Under the pieces are notes generated by a model. That model saw only the letters and a program-made list of their open reading frames with translations, had not been told where the DNA came from and did no database searches. This document shows, one piece after another, positions 1-17,580 of a DNA stretch of 64,000 bases; position 1 is the first letter of the stretch, and each line of letters starts with the position of its first letter. Position numbers and translations under genes: made by a program. Origin of the DNA: Liriodendron chinense (lineage: Eukaryota > Streptophyta > Magnoliopsida > Magnoliales > Magnoliaceae); the NCBI GenBank assembly GCA_003013855.2, contig ML058433.1:9175966-9239965 (forward strand). Reading direction: 5' to 3'.

Positions 1-698
1 TCCATTAGGTGAAGCAGTGGAAGATGTAAAAGCCGCTCGTTCTTGTGCAGGGGATGATAAAGTAATAGGCATAATCATCACTTGACGACGAGCCTCCTCG
101 GTATGAACAATGGAGTAAACTGTCTTAAGTGATGGAAATGGTATCGTAGCAACCAGCAAGGTACGAAGGGACTCGTAGTCTGCATTTAGTTCAACGAGAA
201 ACTTGTAAGTTTTGGCCGTCTTCACGTTGGCGCACTATTTCGGCATTGCTACTATCCGGTAGTATATATAACGGCTGCAAGTAACTCAACTCTTCACATC
301 TGCTCTATAAGGCCCCAAAGTACTCAGTAATAGACATTATTTTGAACTAGTGAGTAAAGTTCTGTTGTCAGCTGAAAAATGCGAGGTTCATTTGAGACCA
401 TTCCATATGATTTTTGGAGTGCAGTCCATAAAGCTGTGGCACTTTCATAAAAGAAATAAACAGATATAACATGTTGTTCCATAGAATTTAATAACCAGCC
501 CATAACAATGGCGTTTACAGACTCCCATGCAACAACTTTTGTGGGATCTGTAGGTTTCTTGTTGGCACCCGTGAGATATCCAAAATTTTCTTTTCCAACA
601 ACATACATTCAGACTACTCGGGACCACAACAAAAAACGTCCCATTGAATTTGGTGAAAGTAATGGAGAGTAGGCCCTCAGAAGATTTCGAGTTCATAG
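1..698 (-). pseudogene. Degenerate copia gag (UBN2-like), partial
   Basis: The minus strand starts at an ATG at 698 (MNSKSSEGLL...ITFTKFNGT), matching the start of plant copia gag proteins. After a frameshift near 610 it continues as YVVGKENFGYLTGANKKPTD and WESVNAIVMGWLLNSM, the UBN2-type gag core. A stop follows near 324. In another frame, downstream, FGALRSRCEELSYLQPLY and VHTEEARRQVMI mark the C-terminal half of gag. The reading frame is broken at least twice, so this is a dead copy. Gag would form the retrotransposon's virus-like particle. The 3' part of the element lies outside the window. Confidence 0.75.
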
Positions 699-839
699 TT
701 GCAACAACCTCAAGGGAAAGGGAAGTAAATACTGAATACCAGGTGGCCGAAGATGCTTCAATCATTCCGAATGACTTCGAATAGGCTCCATTGCAAACAA
801 ACAACCATCTGGAGCCCCATGAATATCAGTTCCGGCATC

Positions 840-1023
840 AGATTGTCAGTCTGGCGCCCCCGTCGGTGTCAGATCTTCACTCCAACGCCCTTGAGGGGGT
901 CGGATCTGGCTTCTGGCTCGCTTGCCGACGTTAGACCTGAAGTCCGACGCCCCCAGGGGGGTCGGGTCTGGCTTCCAACGCACCTGCCGGCGTCAGATCT
1001 GGAGTCCAACGCCCCCCCCCCCA

Positions 1024-1054
<31 letters not shown>

Positions 1055-1110
1055 CCGGTGCCCCTGGTGGCGTCAAAACTTGGGTGCGGCGAGCCCGATG
1101 GCGTCAGATC
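840..1110. repeat. GC-rich imperfect tandem repeats with C11 and G29 runs, in the copia A leader
   Basis: Degenerate units built around GGCGTCAGATCTGGAGTCCAACGC recur about six times. Inside the array an 11-base C run (1012-1022) is followed one base later by a 29-base G run (1024-1052). It sits between primer binding site and gag, so it is an untranslated-leader repeat. Open frames across it are low-complexity artefacts. The exact G count is prone to sequencing or assembly error. Confidence 0.7.
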
Positions 1111-1258
1111 ACAAATCCAATGCCCTCATGTGGTGCTGCTGCCTCCTATTAGTGCGGCTGGGAGAGAAAACAACTACGACGGGTTCCTAGTTGGTGCGTC
1201 TGGGAGAAGAAGCACGTCCGGTGGGGTCCACGTGATCTAGAGAAGCAAGGAACTCCTT

Positions 1259-1271
1259 GGCTCTGATATCA
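1259..1271 (-). other. Primer binding site of copia A (tRNA-iMet type)
   Basis: The minus strand reads TGATATCAGAGCC directly after the LTR end. This is one base from the canonical plant copia site TGGTATCAGAGC. It fixes the element's orientation as minus. Confidence 0.7.
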
Positions 1272-1502
1272 TGAAGATTAAGAACAGTAAAAAGGAAGGA
1301 GACTTATCCTTCAAAAAAAAAAAAGGAAGGAGACTTAAGAGAGAGAGAGAGAGAAGAGGTGAGATTGGGTTCTAACCCTAATCCTCCAAGTTTTATTTAA
1401 TTGGGCTTGTTGGCCTTTTTACAACTAACCACCTTAGAATAGAAAAAAGTTACATAAAGACTCCCAATAGAACCCTTACACAAAGGCCCTTATGTTTCAA
1501 CA
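1272..1502 (-). repeat. LTR of copia A (231 bp)
   Basis: On the minus strand it begins TGTTGAAACATAAGG and ends TTAATCTTCA, immediately followed by a copia-type primer binding site. It holds a CT/GA simple stretch (about 1336-1358). The length is within the usual range for copia LTRs. Confidence 0.7.
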
Positions 1503-2253
1503 AGAGGAATGGTCTGTACTACTTAGAGAGAGAACCAATCGGTGCGACAGTGCTTCCAGATTCGACAATTCAATGGCATTGTTGTTTGGGACATCACTCT
1601 CTCTAGAATCTATAGACATTAGTTCCATCTCTTCTCCATTTGTCAAAGTTGGAGTGCAAAGCATGTAAGCTGAGTAAGCATTGTAGAGTTCATTTTCCCT
1701 CTAGAATTGTTTCAAGAAGTGATATTCCGTTTAAATTAGTCCATAGTAATGTGTGGGGACCTTCTATAGTTCCTAGTTTGTTTGGTTTTAGATACTTTGT
1801 TCTGTTTATTGATGATTATTCTAGGATGACACAGCTATATCTAATAAAGCATAGATTGATGCGAAATTGTGTATGTTCAGGTCAGATAATGTCATTGAAT
1901 TTGTTTCTCAAGAGTTCTAAACCTATTTACAAAGTCTAGGAGTTATTCATCAGACCTCTTGTGCTTATATACCACAACAAAATGGGGTGGCTGAGCGCAA
2001 AGATAGATATCGTATGGAAGTTACTTGAGCCTTGTTATTAGAAATGAATGTTACGCACTGGGATGATGTAGTTCTTACTATGTCATTTGATCAATAAGAT
2101 GCCTTCATCAATTTTAGATGGTAAAACATCATTCTTTATGGTGTTTCTTGATCAACCAATCTTTCTTGTTCCTCCTAAAGTGTTTGGTTATACTTGCTTT
2201 GCTCATATATTTGGCTCAAGTCAAGATAAATTTTTGCCTCATTCATTTAGGTG

Positions 2254-2305
<52 letters not shown>

Positions 2306-2420
2306 TTGTACTAAAAAGGTCATCGGTGTTATTCCCCCACTCTTAAGAAACATTTTGTGACCGATGATGTCATGCTTTTTTAAAGTGTTCCATTTTACGC
2401 CAAAAATAAGCATACTATCG
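1503..2420 (+). pseudogene. Degenerate copia pol: GAG-pre-integrase and integrase (copia B)
   Basis: The plus strand from 1505 is recognisable in shifting frames as the pre-integrase segment (GLYYLERE... region). It is followed at 1640-1939 by the zinc-finger tail and integrase start: CKACKLSKHCRVHFPSR, then LVHSNVWGPS and FRYFVLFIDDYSRMT. Further on come HQTSCAYIPQQNGVAERK and, in another frame (2087-2250), INKMPSSILDGKTSF...PPKVFGYTCFAH. A (TA)n tract interrupts the motif that normally reads C-FLGYS. Downstream coding resumes as HRCYSPTLKKHFVTDDVM. There are several stops and frameshifts. RT and RNase H were not found. It starts exactly where the copia A LTR ends. Confidence 0.8.
2255..2303. 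repeat. (TA)n microsatellite inside the copia B integrase region
   Basis: About 24 TA units interrupt an otherwise recognisable copia reading frame, with the conserved blocks continuing on both sides. Confidence 0.95.
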
Positions 2421-3765
2421 AAGCCACATCTGTGGAAGCTCCCTTGGCAATGGTATTTCCTTTAGAATTTGATGTTGAGATGCCACCACCATCTCAGAAG
2501 GATCTCACGCAAACTTATTACAAAAAAAAAGAAGAAAAGACCAAACATTACAGACTATTCCTCTCTAGTCTACAGAATCGACCACTGCACCTTTGCTCTC
2601 ACATAGGCATGGGAGGCAAACAACTTTTTCTCAAATCAGTTTTGACCTGGTACCACCAATATCTGTTTGAACCCTCAAGTTTTAGCTCCACAATTCATAA
2701 TTTGACCTCAAAAATCATCTGCTACTACTAAAAGTAGTCCTCCACGGATCATAACCAATTGGGGAAGGCATTTGGATCAAGGTTAGCAATGTTGTCTTCA
2801 TTTTCTATCCGCACGCACTTCATTGGATCGTGTATGCGTGGAGATGTCTTGTCATAGGATGGTAATATGGGTATTCAAATTAAGGTCATCTGAACCCTCT
2901 ATCCTTGTTGAGATGGCGTCTGCATGCCATTTCCATAGCTCCTGCCACTATGGATGTGACTCCATACACAGCTTCCATAGCTCGTAATTGGACTTGTTAA
3001 GTTTTCCTCAAGACTGTAAAACATGAATCTCTGTCTAACTTCACTGCTCAAATAGTCTTCAAACATCTAACCTTTTCCATGATGCTCATTTTCACTATGG
3101 GAGGTATCAACCCTCTTTGAGACTCTTGAGTCCCTATGTGATTAACTTCTCCTATAGTATCAATGGAGGATTCTTCTGATACCACTTGTTGAACCTCGCA
3201 GCAGAAAAGCAAAGTTAAGCACATTGTTATGCTTGTGTGAGCTCTTTTCCATTGCATAGTGATCAACATGGTAAACTATGCTCGTGATCTCTTGAAGTAT
3301 TTGATCTTTTTATCTTACTTCAATCCTATCTTTCCAAAATATTTCTTATTCTGCATATTTATTTTTTTGCGTCAAGATTCGTTAGCATTGTCATGGACTT
3401 GAAGCCCTCCAATCCCTTGTGCTATCAGCCTCCACCATTCATCTTGTTTCCGAAACCAGGCACCTTTAACCCTATGCTTTTCTTAGAAGCAGTAAAGATG
3501 CCTGTCACGACCCACTACTTTGAGCAAAACAGGGAATGTTCAGATATTGGTATTGTAAAAGAACTTTGATGGGCGCCTGGAAAAAAAATAAATCAAATCT
3601 ATCCATCTAGACATAATTGGGTGCTCGACATTGGTATGTTGCTTGGTAGCTGCTGCAATTTACTTTGGTATGTAGAGGATGTTATGGGACAGCGGTTGTT
3701 GGTTATGCACATATATTCTCTTTCTGGGAGTCTAACTCCCAATTGGTTCTCTTCACTTATCCACT
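2421..3765. other. Unassigned sequence, possibly degenerate copia
   Basis: I see no gene here. Short open frames (2432-2731 plus, 3048-3269 minus) match nothing I recognise. The minus strand contains TGGTATCAGAAG at 3184-3173, which resembles a copia primer binding site preceded by AACA. It may mark the edge of another minus-strand copia LTR beginning near 3187. The region would lie in an upstream intron of the callose synthase gene, if that gene is intact upstream of the window. Confidence 0.3.
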
Positions 3766-3776
3766 GAATATGTTAT

Positions 3777-3999
3777 GAAACTCTTTCAAAGTGATTGAGA
3801 ATGTTCAGTCTTGCATTGGTCATTTTGAAAGTATTTGGAACCATGGTGTTTATCTTTCAACACCTGCGAGATCTGTTATATAGTTCCTTGTGTTTCAAGG
3901 TCGGCTCTAGGGGAGGAAGTCTGGTTCCCTTGATTTAATGTAAACCTTTTGTTTTTTCCCCTTAATAAAGCTTTTGCTAATTATAATTTAAAAAAAAAA
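3777..3999 (+). mobile_element. Short retroposon (5'-truncated LINE-like) with poly(A) tail
   Basis: A 223-bp insert is flanked by a perfect 11-bp direct repeat, GAATATGTTAT (3766-3776 and 4000-4010). It ends in an AATAAAGC segment and an A-rich tail (about 3990-3999). Direct repeats plus a poly(A) tail indicate target-primed reverse transcription. The 3' end (cttaataaagcttttgct) resembles plant L1-type LINE tails. There is no tRNA-like box B, so a truncated LINE fits better than a SINE. Confidence 0.7.
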
Positions 4000-4237
4000 G
4001 AATATGTTATTTGGATTTCTTTCGAAACAGGTGAAATGGTGATTTTGATTCTTCATCATGGCTTATGACATTGTGACTGTGCACAATTTTTATTCATGCT
4101 TTTTGTTGGTTCTGCATGAGTGAAGGCTCTGAGGAAATCATATAAATCTTCCACTAGATTCTTTTACCACCTAGATTTTGCTGTCTTCCCTCTTTGCAGT
4201 ATCACTCCTTTCTCATTGCTTGGGTTTCCATCCATAG

Positions 4238-10800
<6,563 letters not shown>

Positions 10801-11100
10801 TACATACCGCCTGATTGACCATTTCAAACACTGTAAGGGAGCTCCACCTAATTTTCTCAATGTATCCGATAACACCATTAGGTCCCTCTACAATTACCTG
10901 TTCATATAGACATTGTATTTATAACAGATACCGTAGTTTGAGAGAGAATTGGGTAGTGCTTGTTTTATGAAATTGTTTTATGAAATTAACTCCAGGAACA
11001 CCGGCTACCCATATCTCCGTTGATTTTCAACAGACTAATCATTTAAATCATCCGATTTTCAAACACGGTTGCTTTTTCTTGTTTGGATTTCACAAAATTG
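10801..11100 (+). other. 3' flank of the callose synthase gene
   Basis: Non-coding sequence after the TAA stop, expected to hold the 3' UTR. I see no canonical AATAAA. An AT-rich stretch around 10895-10985 is the likeliest polyadenylation zone. Confidence 0.4.
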
Positions 11101-11104
11101 AAAC

Positions 11105-11250
11105 TGCTAAAGAAGCAAGCAGACCACCAGCATCCTGGGGTTTGAGTCCTTGCCTCGTTGGTAGACTCTTTAGAGTTTCAACAAGAGGTCTTGGGTTCGA
11201 AACCCATAGGTGGGGAAAAACCCAGCTAGGGAGTGAGTGGGGTTTGTGTG
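11105..11250 (+). mobile_element. tRNA-derived SINE, partial
   Basis: A perfect RNA polymerase III box B, GGTTCGAAACC, lies at 11194-11204. A box A-like CGTTGGTAGACTC lies about 40 bases upstream. The surrounding text (AACAAGAGGTCTTGGGTTCG) is tRNA-like, but the cloverleaf is not complete. The 3' end runs into a foldback MITE and no poly(A) or target-site duplication is visible. Confidence 0.6.
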
Positions 11251-11253
11251 CGT

Positions 11254-11640
11254 GTGGGGCCAACGTGATCTGTGTTTTATATCCACGCTGTCCATTGGTT
11301 TTGCACCCTCATTTTAAGTTATGAAACAAAAAATGAGCAGATCTGGAGCTTAAGTGAATCACATCACAGGAAACAATGGTGATTGAACACCCACCATTAA
11401 AAACTTCTTGGCGGCCACAAATTTTTTGGATCAGGCTGATATTTGTGTTTTACCTTCATCCAGGTCTGAGTGATGTTATCAACAGGTCAGATGACAAATA
11501 AACAATACCATAGGCCCTAGAAAAGTTTCAATAATGGGTGTCATTAATCCCCACTGTTTCCTGTAGTGTGGTCCACTTGAGCTTTAGATCTGCTTCATAT
11601 GCATCATGCTGGGCCCCACAGTGCCTAACTAATCCAGGTC
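11254..11640. mobile_element. Foldback MITE of the GTGGGCCCAC-rich family
   Basis: The left half (GCAGATCTGGAGCTTAAGTG, then ACAGGAAACAATGG) is answered in inverse orientation by the right half (CCACTGTTTCCTGTAGTG, then CTTTAGATCTGC), at roughly 80 % identity by eye. The ends carry GGGCCCCAC-like motifs. Same family as 13175-13640. Non-coding. Confidence 0.65.
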
Positions 11641-12280
11641 CCACTACTGTGTGTGAGCCAGAAAATCTCAAGGTGGCTGACACTCGACGAGGGACTTGTG
11701 TTGCAAACGGGCACAGGTGGGTGATGTCTGCGTGTGTGGGAGGAGGACTGGGTGCATGATTAGCAGAACTCTGATAGCATTATTGTGCAATTCTCCGTGG
11801 ATGACTCTGGCTATTGAGTCTACCTTCCAAAGCTTGTGTTGACCATTTTCCCCTCTACTCAAGGAATTGTACGATACTTTACTGCTCTACCTGAGGATAT
11901 GGATTTTTGGTTTGTGCAACCAGTCTTGCAGCTGATCCAAATTTAGATCTGTTGGGCTCACCACTGATGGGCCATGTCCTGAAAACATCTTTCATTGGAC
12001 GATCCTACTCTTCCATTTTGTGGACTGCTGGAAATAGACAGTTAAGAGGAGAAATGAGGAAATGTAACGCCCCTATACTTTCAACAGAGAAAATAATAAT
12101 AATAATAATAATAATAAATTGTGGCTAGGGGGGGAATGGTGTTTTATCTAAGGCTGGTTGCATCAAACCAACAGTCAGGATCTCTGTTCCAATGGGCTAC
12201 GCCATACAAATCAAAACTTGAATATTTGGTGCTTGTCCTCAGAGGTGGATGTATATACCTGTTCATCTTTTCACACTAGT
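11641..12280. other. Intergenic sequence with an (AAT)n microsatellite
   Basis: No gene seen. A short (AAT)n tract lies at about 12089-12118. Confidence 0.5.
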
Positions 12281-13147
12281 CCTTGAGGTGGCAATGGGTT
12301 TGGTCGGGTCAAGTTCCCGACCCAAATTGAATTCGGGTTGGATTTTCCCAACCCTTACCCAACCCGAATTAAACCTGGTCAGGTCAGTTTGACCTGCATT
12401 TTAATGATCAACTAACTAATTTGTAGATTAAACTAGATGCATATAATGGCTTTTTTAAATGCATCGACAGGGAATAATGCTTGATACTCTTTCACGTAAA
12501 ACTTTTTGAAATTGACATTTAATATTTCATCCAAACCATCCAATTAATGTGCAACAATTCTATTTTTATTTTTTGACCATTGGGTCAAATCAACAAGACC
12601 ATTTGATATTAATTTTTTAAATAGTTAAATTGTGGACATAATTATTGAAATGGAACCATTTGATCCTTTCATTTTAACCGTCTAATAAATTCCTATCAAC
12701 AATCAAATAAATATAACCATTAAGATAATTTTATTAATTTATTTTATGGACCGTTAGCTACCATTTCAGTTCTCTAATAAATGAGCACTAGAAATAATAA
12801 TAAAAAAAATCTTATAATATTTTAGTTCTACATGTCATAAAATGTGACCATTGGTGTGCACATGTTTATTAAATTAACAGACATGTGGACTGTTCCCAGC
12901 AGGGTGCGTGAGAAGAAAAAAAAAAAACTATGTATTATTTAACTAATAAGAAAATTAATATATAATAGTTTACTTAACCCCTATATAATTCGGGTTAGGT
13001 CACCTTTAACCCTAACCCGACCCATAAAAATCTGAGTCGGATCAGGTCAACCCAAAAATTGAATTTGGGTCAAAATTTTCAACCCTACACTGGAAAAAAC
13101 CGAGTCAGGTTGGGCTGGGTTAGCAGGTCGGGTTGAATTTTGCCAGG
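12281..13147. mobile_element. hAT-like non-autonomous element (AT-rich MITE)
   Basis: The left edge reads GGTGGCAATGGGTTTGGTCG and the right edge ends GGGTTGAATTTTGCCAGG, so TGGCAA ends face each other. Both subterminal zones are packed with CGGGT/ACCCG direct and inverted repeats around an AT-rich core. This matches common plant hAT MITEs with GTGGCAA termini. The target-site duplication was not resolved. Confidence 0.45.
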
Positions 13148-13174
13148 TATACTAGCTTCCCACCTCACGTTGGT

Positions 13175-13640
13175 AAACCACTCCCTTGTCCAGCCTGGAC
13201 ACCATTTGCCTATGCCTTGCTATGTGGAGCCCACTGCAAGGAATCCAATCCATCCATCAGTTCTACAAACTCACAATTAGGCAGGAACCAAAAAATGAGT
13301 AGATCCAAAACTCAGGTGGCCCACATGATAGGAAAATGTGAGAATGGAAACACCTACCGTTGAAACGTTTGTATGGCCACTAAGGTTTTAGACCAGGCTA
13401 ATTTCCGGATTTTCAGTTCATCCCAGTGGGATTAACCTTATGAATGGTTTGGATAAGATATAAACATCATGATGGGGGCGTATCCATTCTCACTGTTTCC
13501 TGTCGTGTGGCCCACCTGAGTTTTTTTTTTTTTTTTAGCTTCTGGCCTATTGTGAGCTTGTGAAACTGATGGACGGTGTGTTCTTACGGACATCGCAGTG
13601 GGCCCCACAGGTTGGTCTAGTCTCCGGATTTTGATAGGGT
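13175..13640. mobile_element. Foldback MITE of the GTGGGCCCAC-rich family
   Basis: Inverse halves share TGGAGCCCACTGC / GCAGTGGGCCCCA at the ends, CATCAGTT..ACAAACTCACAAT / ATTGTGAGCTTGTGAAACTGATG inside them, and CTCAGGTGGCCCACA / TGTGGCCCACCTGAG nearer the centre. A poly(T) tract at about 13521-13536 interrupts the right arm. It is non-coding. Confidence 0.65.
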
Positions 13641-13776
13641 ACGGTTGCCCCACCACAGTTACAGTAGGATTGCAAATTAGATGGTGATCTGAATTCTGTG
13701 CTACAATGGTCATAAGAAGAAACATTTGTTGAATGAGTGATTGTGTATAAAGATGAACATAAAAGAAATTACAAAG

Positions 13777-13822
13777 AAAAAAAAAAAAAAAAAAGAAGAA
13801 GAAGAAGAAGAAGAAGAAGTTG
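13777..13822. repeat. Poly(A)/(GAA)n tract
   Basis: An A-rich run followed by about nine GAA units. It may be the tail of an old retroposon, but no flanking repeat was found. Confidence 0.85.
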
Positions 13823-14160
13823 GAACTTATTCTATTGTCTCATATTAAAAATTCAAGAATCGAAGGTCAGATCATCAATTGAGTATAAGGTCATATCTTC
13901 TATTTATGATAGTAATGAAAAGATGAAATGGTTCAGATTAATCTAAGGTTGCAGTCTTTATTTGTTCACCTAGATTTGTACTCATTAATTGCCAAAAAAA
14001 AAAAAAAAATTGCTTTCTTTGGAGACGTAAATGGTGGACCGTCCTGTAAGGGGTGGAAATGTGTCAAAGAAGAGTAGGTAAATAAATTACACGTGTCAGA
14101 GATCCAGGCCATTCATCGACATATACCACAAATCATAATAGTACATTGATCAAGTGGGCC

Positions 14161-14262
14161 AAACATGTGTTAGATCAATGGCCATGAGTCCCCCTTCATC
14201 CTAGCCATTCGTGGTGGAGATCCCAGGTAATCCCTACATCAGTTTGTTAAGCTTCTAATCGG

Positions 14263-14299
<37 letters not shown>

Positions 14300-14420
14300 G
14301 TTTTAAAAAATAGTTTAAACATCTTGATCAACAAACTGGTGTGGGGATTAAACCACTCTCCACCACGAATGGTCAAGATCAAGAAGACCTTATGACCATT
14401 GATCCAACAACATGTACGTT
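14161..14420. mobile_element. Foldback element with (TTA)n centre
   Basis: Left arm 14161-14252 and right arm 14328-14420 are inverted: CCATTCGTGGTGGAGA faces TCTCCACCACGAATGG, and AGATCAATGGCCATGAG faces CTTATGACCATTGATC. The loop contains about twelve TTA units (14263-14299). Small size, no coding capacity and symmetric arms indicate a foldback MITE. Confidence 0.75.
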
Positions 14421-15600
14421 GAATCTTAACTGTTGAACTTTTTTCCCTAACCGCCCATGTTCTCGTACAAGATTGACCCCACTAATCCGCAGGAAATATC
14501 ACTTTTGGTCCCTGGCATGTTCAAAACGCTCCCTACCAGATGAACGGGCCGGATTTCTGACACATGTGCCATCACCAGATCTTTGACAGGTTTTGTCCCC
14601 TCACATGGGAGCCCGCCCTCGTTGAAAGATGACCATTTATAGGCTATTTCGCAAGGGAACCATTTTATATTCTATACGTTGCGACTCGGTTTCAAATTTG
14701 GTCACGTGTGATACGTGGGGCTCGATTTCAACCAAACAATTTTGACCCCAGCGCCAAGCTAGGTTGATATGTCAGATCCAACTGGATATGAACGAGATCT
14801 GAGGAGATCAACTGCCTATTCAACTACTCGCAAGATGTTTAAGATAATTAGGCGATTATTAAAGGGTAGGGTTCATCTTCCATAAATAGGTTGCACCTTG
14901 CCTTATGTATGAAAGGACTTTCAAATATAGAAGTAAAAAAAAAAAAAAAAAAAAAAAACACTTATAATTGATCATAAGGAGCAACTACAATGCACCTTTT
15001 TGAAAGGAGAATTGCTTGTATTCAAATAGAATTTCATCCAGCGTATGAACGTAGACTTGGATTACTATTAAGGATTATAGTTACTGGATTACTACTCCTC
15101 CTAATGTAGGACTAGATTACTGGTTACTCTAAGAAACGTAAAGGACTGAGTATACTAAGAAACATAAAAATGATTGATTTGATTGGGTTGGTATGAGACC
15201 ATTTGATTTATTAAACTCCTTCGCTATTTATAGAAATCCTTGAAGGAAAGAACCATCTGGATGCATCCCGCGTTCAGCAGTTATAGTAACCGTTTCAACA
15301 CTACTCCAACCTTCCAACTTTCTCTCTCTTCTTGACACCTGTCATGGTAACCACTTGCAAGGCTCTTCTTAGCCATGACCCATTTTCAAATGACGTGTAT
15401 CGCTCGACAATGTCAGTTGTCCTTTCCATAAAATGCGCTTCACATATCCTCGCAGATCTTATGCGTATTGCATACTATTCATGTAATGACATGTGCCCTT
15501 TCATGGTTGGTTTTTTTAGGAATGGTAAAAAAATAGGTTACAACACTATCATGGTATCACACATGATACGCTAGCATTATAAAATTGAACACGTGGCATG
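14421..15600. other. Intergenic sequence, no gene seen
   Basis: A poly(A) run lies at about 14937-14959. A short open frame at 15332-15574 has no recognisable similarity. Confidence 0.5.
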
Positions 15601-15976
15601 CAACCAAAATTAGATTTGTTGAATGATCCTAACATTTGAGAAACAAGACAGTTGTGTATTGAATCGAGCCTTAAATCTACAGTTTTAAGGGTCATTGATC
15701 AACCGACCACTGTGGTTGATCGATAAAAAATGCCTTGGATGAGACAGATTGGTCTTTGGACAATTTCAAACAAGTTCGGTCAATCAAACTTGGGTCTTGA
15801 TCGATCGAAAGTAGCCAATTTATATCGCAAACACTCAGGACAGTTTTGAGCATGTTTAGTCGATCAAACATATTAACGTCGATCGATCGAGGAATCGTCA
15901 ATCGATGTCGATCAATCGACAGTTCGCGTGGTTTTGCATAAGTACATGATTTTGTTTCTAATTCCGGATGTCACGC

Positions 15977-15984
15977 TATATAAA
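15977..15984 (+). promoter_or_regulatory. TATA box in the copia C LTR
   Basis: TATATAAA lies about 70 bases before the point where the LTR is split by the nested element, in the expected orientation for the element's own promoter. The insertion downstream would have silenced the normal transcript. Confidence 0.5.
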
Positions 15985-16052
15985 CGGTGTAATACGGGAT
16001 TGAAGTATAATAGAGAAATCTTAAATATTTCTAGGGTTTGCAAGGGAGGAGT

Positions 16053-17564
16053 TGTTCGCTCGCCTCAAGTGCAAGGCTGAAATGTAGTAATAATTTTCAG
16101 TAAGACCGAGGTCGATTCTCAGGGATTGTTGTAACAATTCTAAACTACGTAACTAGGATGGGCTAAATTTGGATTTGTATTAATGGATAGAATTTAATAA
16201 CATAAAACTAGCTATTTAATAACTAAATTAGGGAAATAAGCACTAGAGCGCCAATGATCCACTTATAATCATTTACAATGCTAATTCAAATCATTTAAAC
16301 TAATAACTTAATTGGAATCGGAGTTCTATCCCTATCCAACCGGAATATAGAGCAATCAAATCATCATAATGCATCTAACATAGATGGATCATCCACTAAT
16401 ATGGTTCTCTCATAAACAACTAAGGCATTGGGTGTATTCAATCACACAACCCAATCCTTCACAAAACAAGCAAGATCACATTCATAATTCTTCATCAAGG
16501 TTTGTCACTAGACTTGGTTTAGAAGCATGAATTGAACTTCTATTAAACCAAAATCAATACATAAACACCTATCTCAGATTAATCTCAAAGAGAAGAACTT
16601 CTTCTAGTTTAGTTTTAGATAAGTACTTAAGAAACTTAGTTTGTAAGATCCCTTAGCATCCAACATATCATGGTGGATCTAAGATCTTTACAATCCAAAA
16701 TCCTATCAATCAACACCCCTATTAAGCAATCTCAGTAATCAAAACATCCCATGTAAGAGCAATCACAAAATATAGAAGATTAACTAAAAATACTAACTTT
16801 ATTTCAAACTAGAACTAGAAGTGTTCTTCATAAAATTCAAAAGTACTTGAACTAATTCGAATTAAAAATGACAAATAACTAAAAGCTTCACCTCTTAGCC
16901 CTAGCTAAGAGGTTTAGCCAACCGCAGACAGATTAAACGAAAACTCAAAAGAAAACTACTCTAAAAAGCATAGAAAAACATAGAAACCCTAATTGGAGGA
17001 GTTGCGAATGCTCCACGACGCTCTTCTCCACTTCCCACTACTTTTCAAGCCTTCTATGATGCCTTAGGAATAACGTAGAGGTGTCCTTTTATAGCAAAAT
17101 TCCGTCACCGACGCGGAATCTTCTAGAGATCAGAGAGTCCTTACGTAGTCTGGACGTTGGCTGACCAGCTGGAGCTTGGGCTTTAATGTATATAATTCTC
17201 TGGACATTAGAATGCATAAGCTAACCTGCCAGCCGATCGGTCAACAGGTCAAGCTTTATAAAAAGTGTCCAACGATTTTGCTGTTTCTGGAGGGTTTGGC
17301 CGGCCGGCCAGCCGGATGACATGTAAATGTAACTTTTTTCAGCTTTTCTTCCTTCATTTCCATTGCATCTTTCCTCCATCTCTAGCCCTTTATTCCTTTG
17401 ATCTTCAAGACATATAAAGTGCATCTTTTAACATCATATAGGTAGACTCTCTCTCGCATCCCTACAAACACAAAAAACATGTATTGGATTAGTCTTTAAT
17501 CATGAAAACCATGCATAATGTGTGATGAATTGGGGTTAGAATATGCACAATTCAGAGCTCAACA
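16053..17564 (-). repeat. 3' LTR of the Athila-like element
   Basis: Plus-strand edges are TGTTCGCTCG and AGAGCTCAACA. Direct copy of 25004-26529 with many substitutions. It contains GGCCGGCCGGCC-like palindromic motifs near 17300. Confidence 0.85.
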
Positions 17565-17580
17565 CAACCCCCAACTAGCA
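17565..17580 (-). other. Polypurine tract of the Athila-like element
   Basis: The plus strand cAACCCCCAACTAGCA gives AGTTGGGGGT on the coding strand, directly before the 3' LTR. It is preceded by GACTAGCAAAATGCTAGT, a typical neighbour of Athila polypurine tracts. Confidence 0.65.

Larger units (their letters stand above)
1..1502 (-). mobile_element. 5' end of a Ty1/copia retrotransposon (copia A)
   Basis: Read on the minus strand, this stretch runs LTR (1502-1272), primer binding site, a GC-rich leader and a degenerate gag that leaves the window at base 1. The LTR edges are TG...CA, and the base after it begins the tRNA-iMet-type TGATATCAGAGCC site, as in copia elements. Only the 5' end of the element lies in the window, so the second LTR and target-site duplication cannot be checked. 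Its LTR directly abuts the integrase region of another copia relic, suggesting it inserted there. Confidence 0.75.

Noticed and set aside
2087..2360. Open frames with Tyr-Ile repeats across (TA)n (also at 8651-8953 and 9155-9793)
   Set aside because: They arise from the TA microsatellites translated in any frame; flanking residues belong to other features or to nothing.
1..4237. Upstream callose synthase exons
   Set aside because: I searched for the residues that precede YRIKLPGP in the family and found none on the plus strand.
11105..11250. A tRNA gene (box B and part of box A)
   Set aside because: No complete cloverleaf or acceptor stem; better explained as a tRNA-derived SINE.
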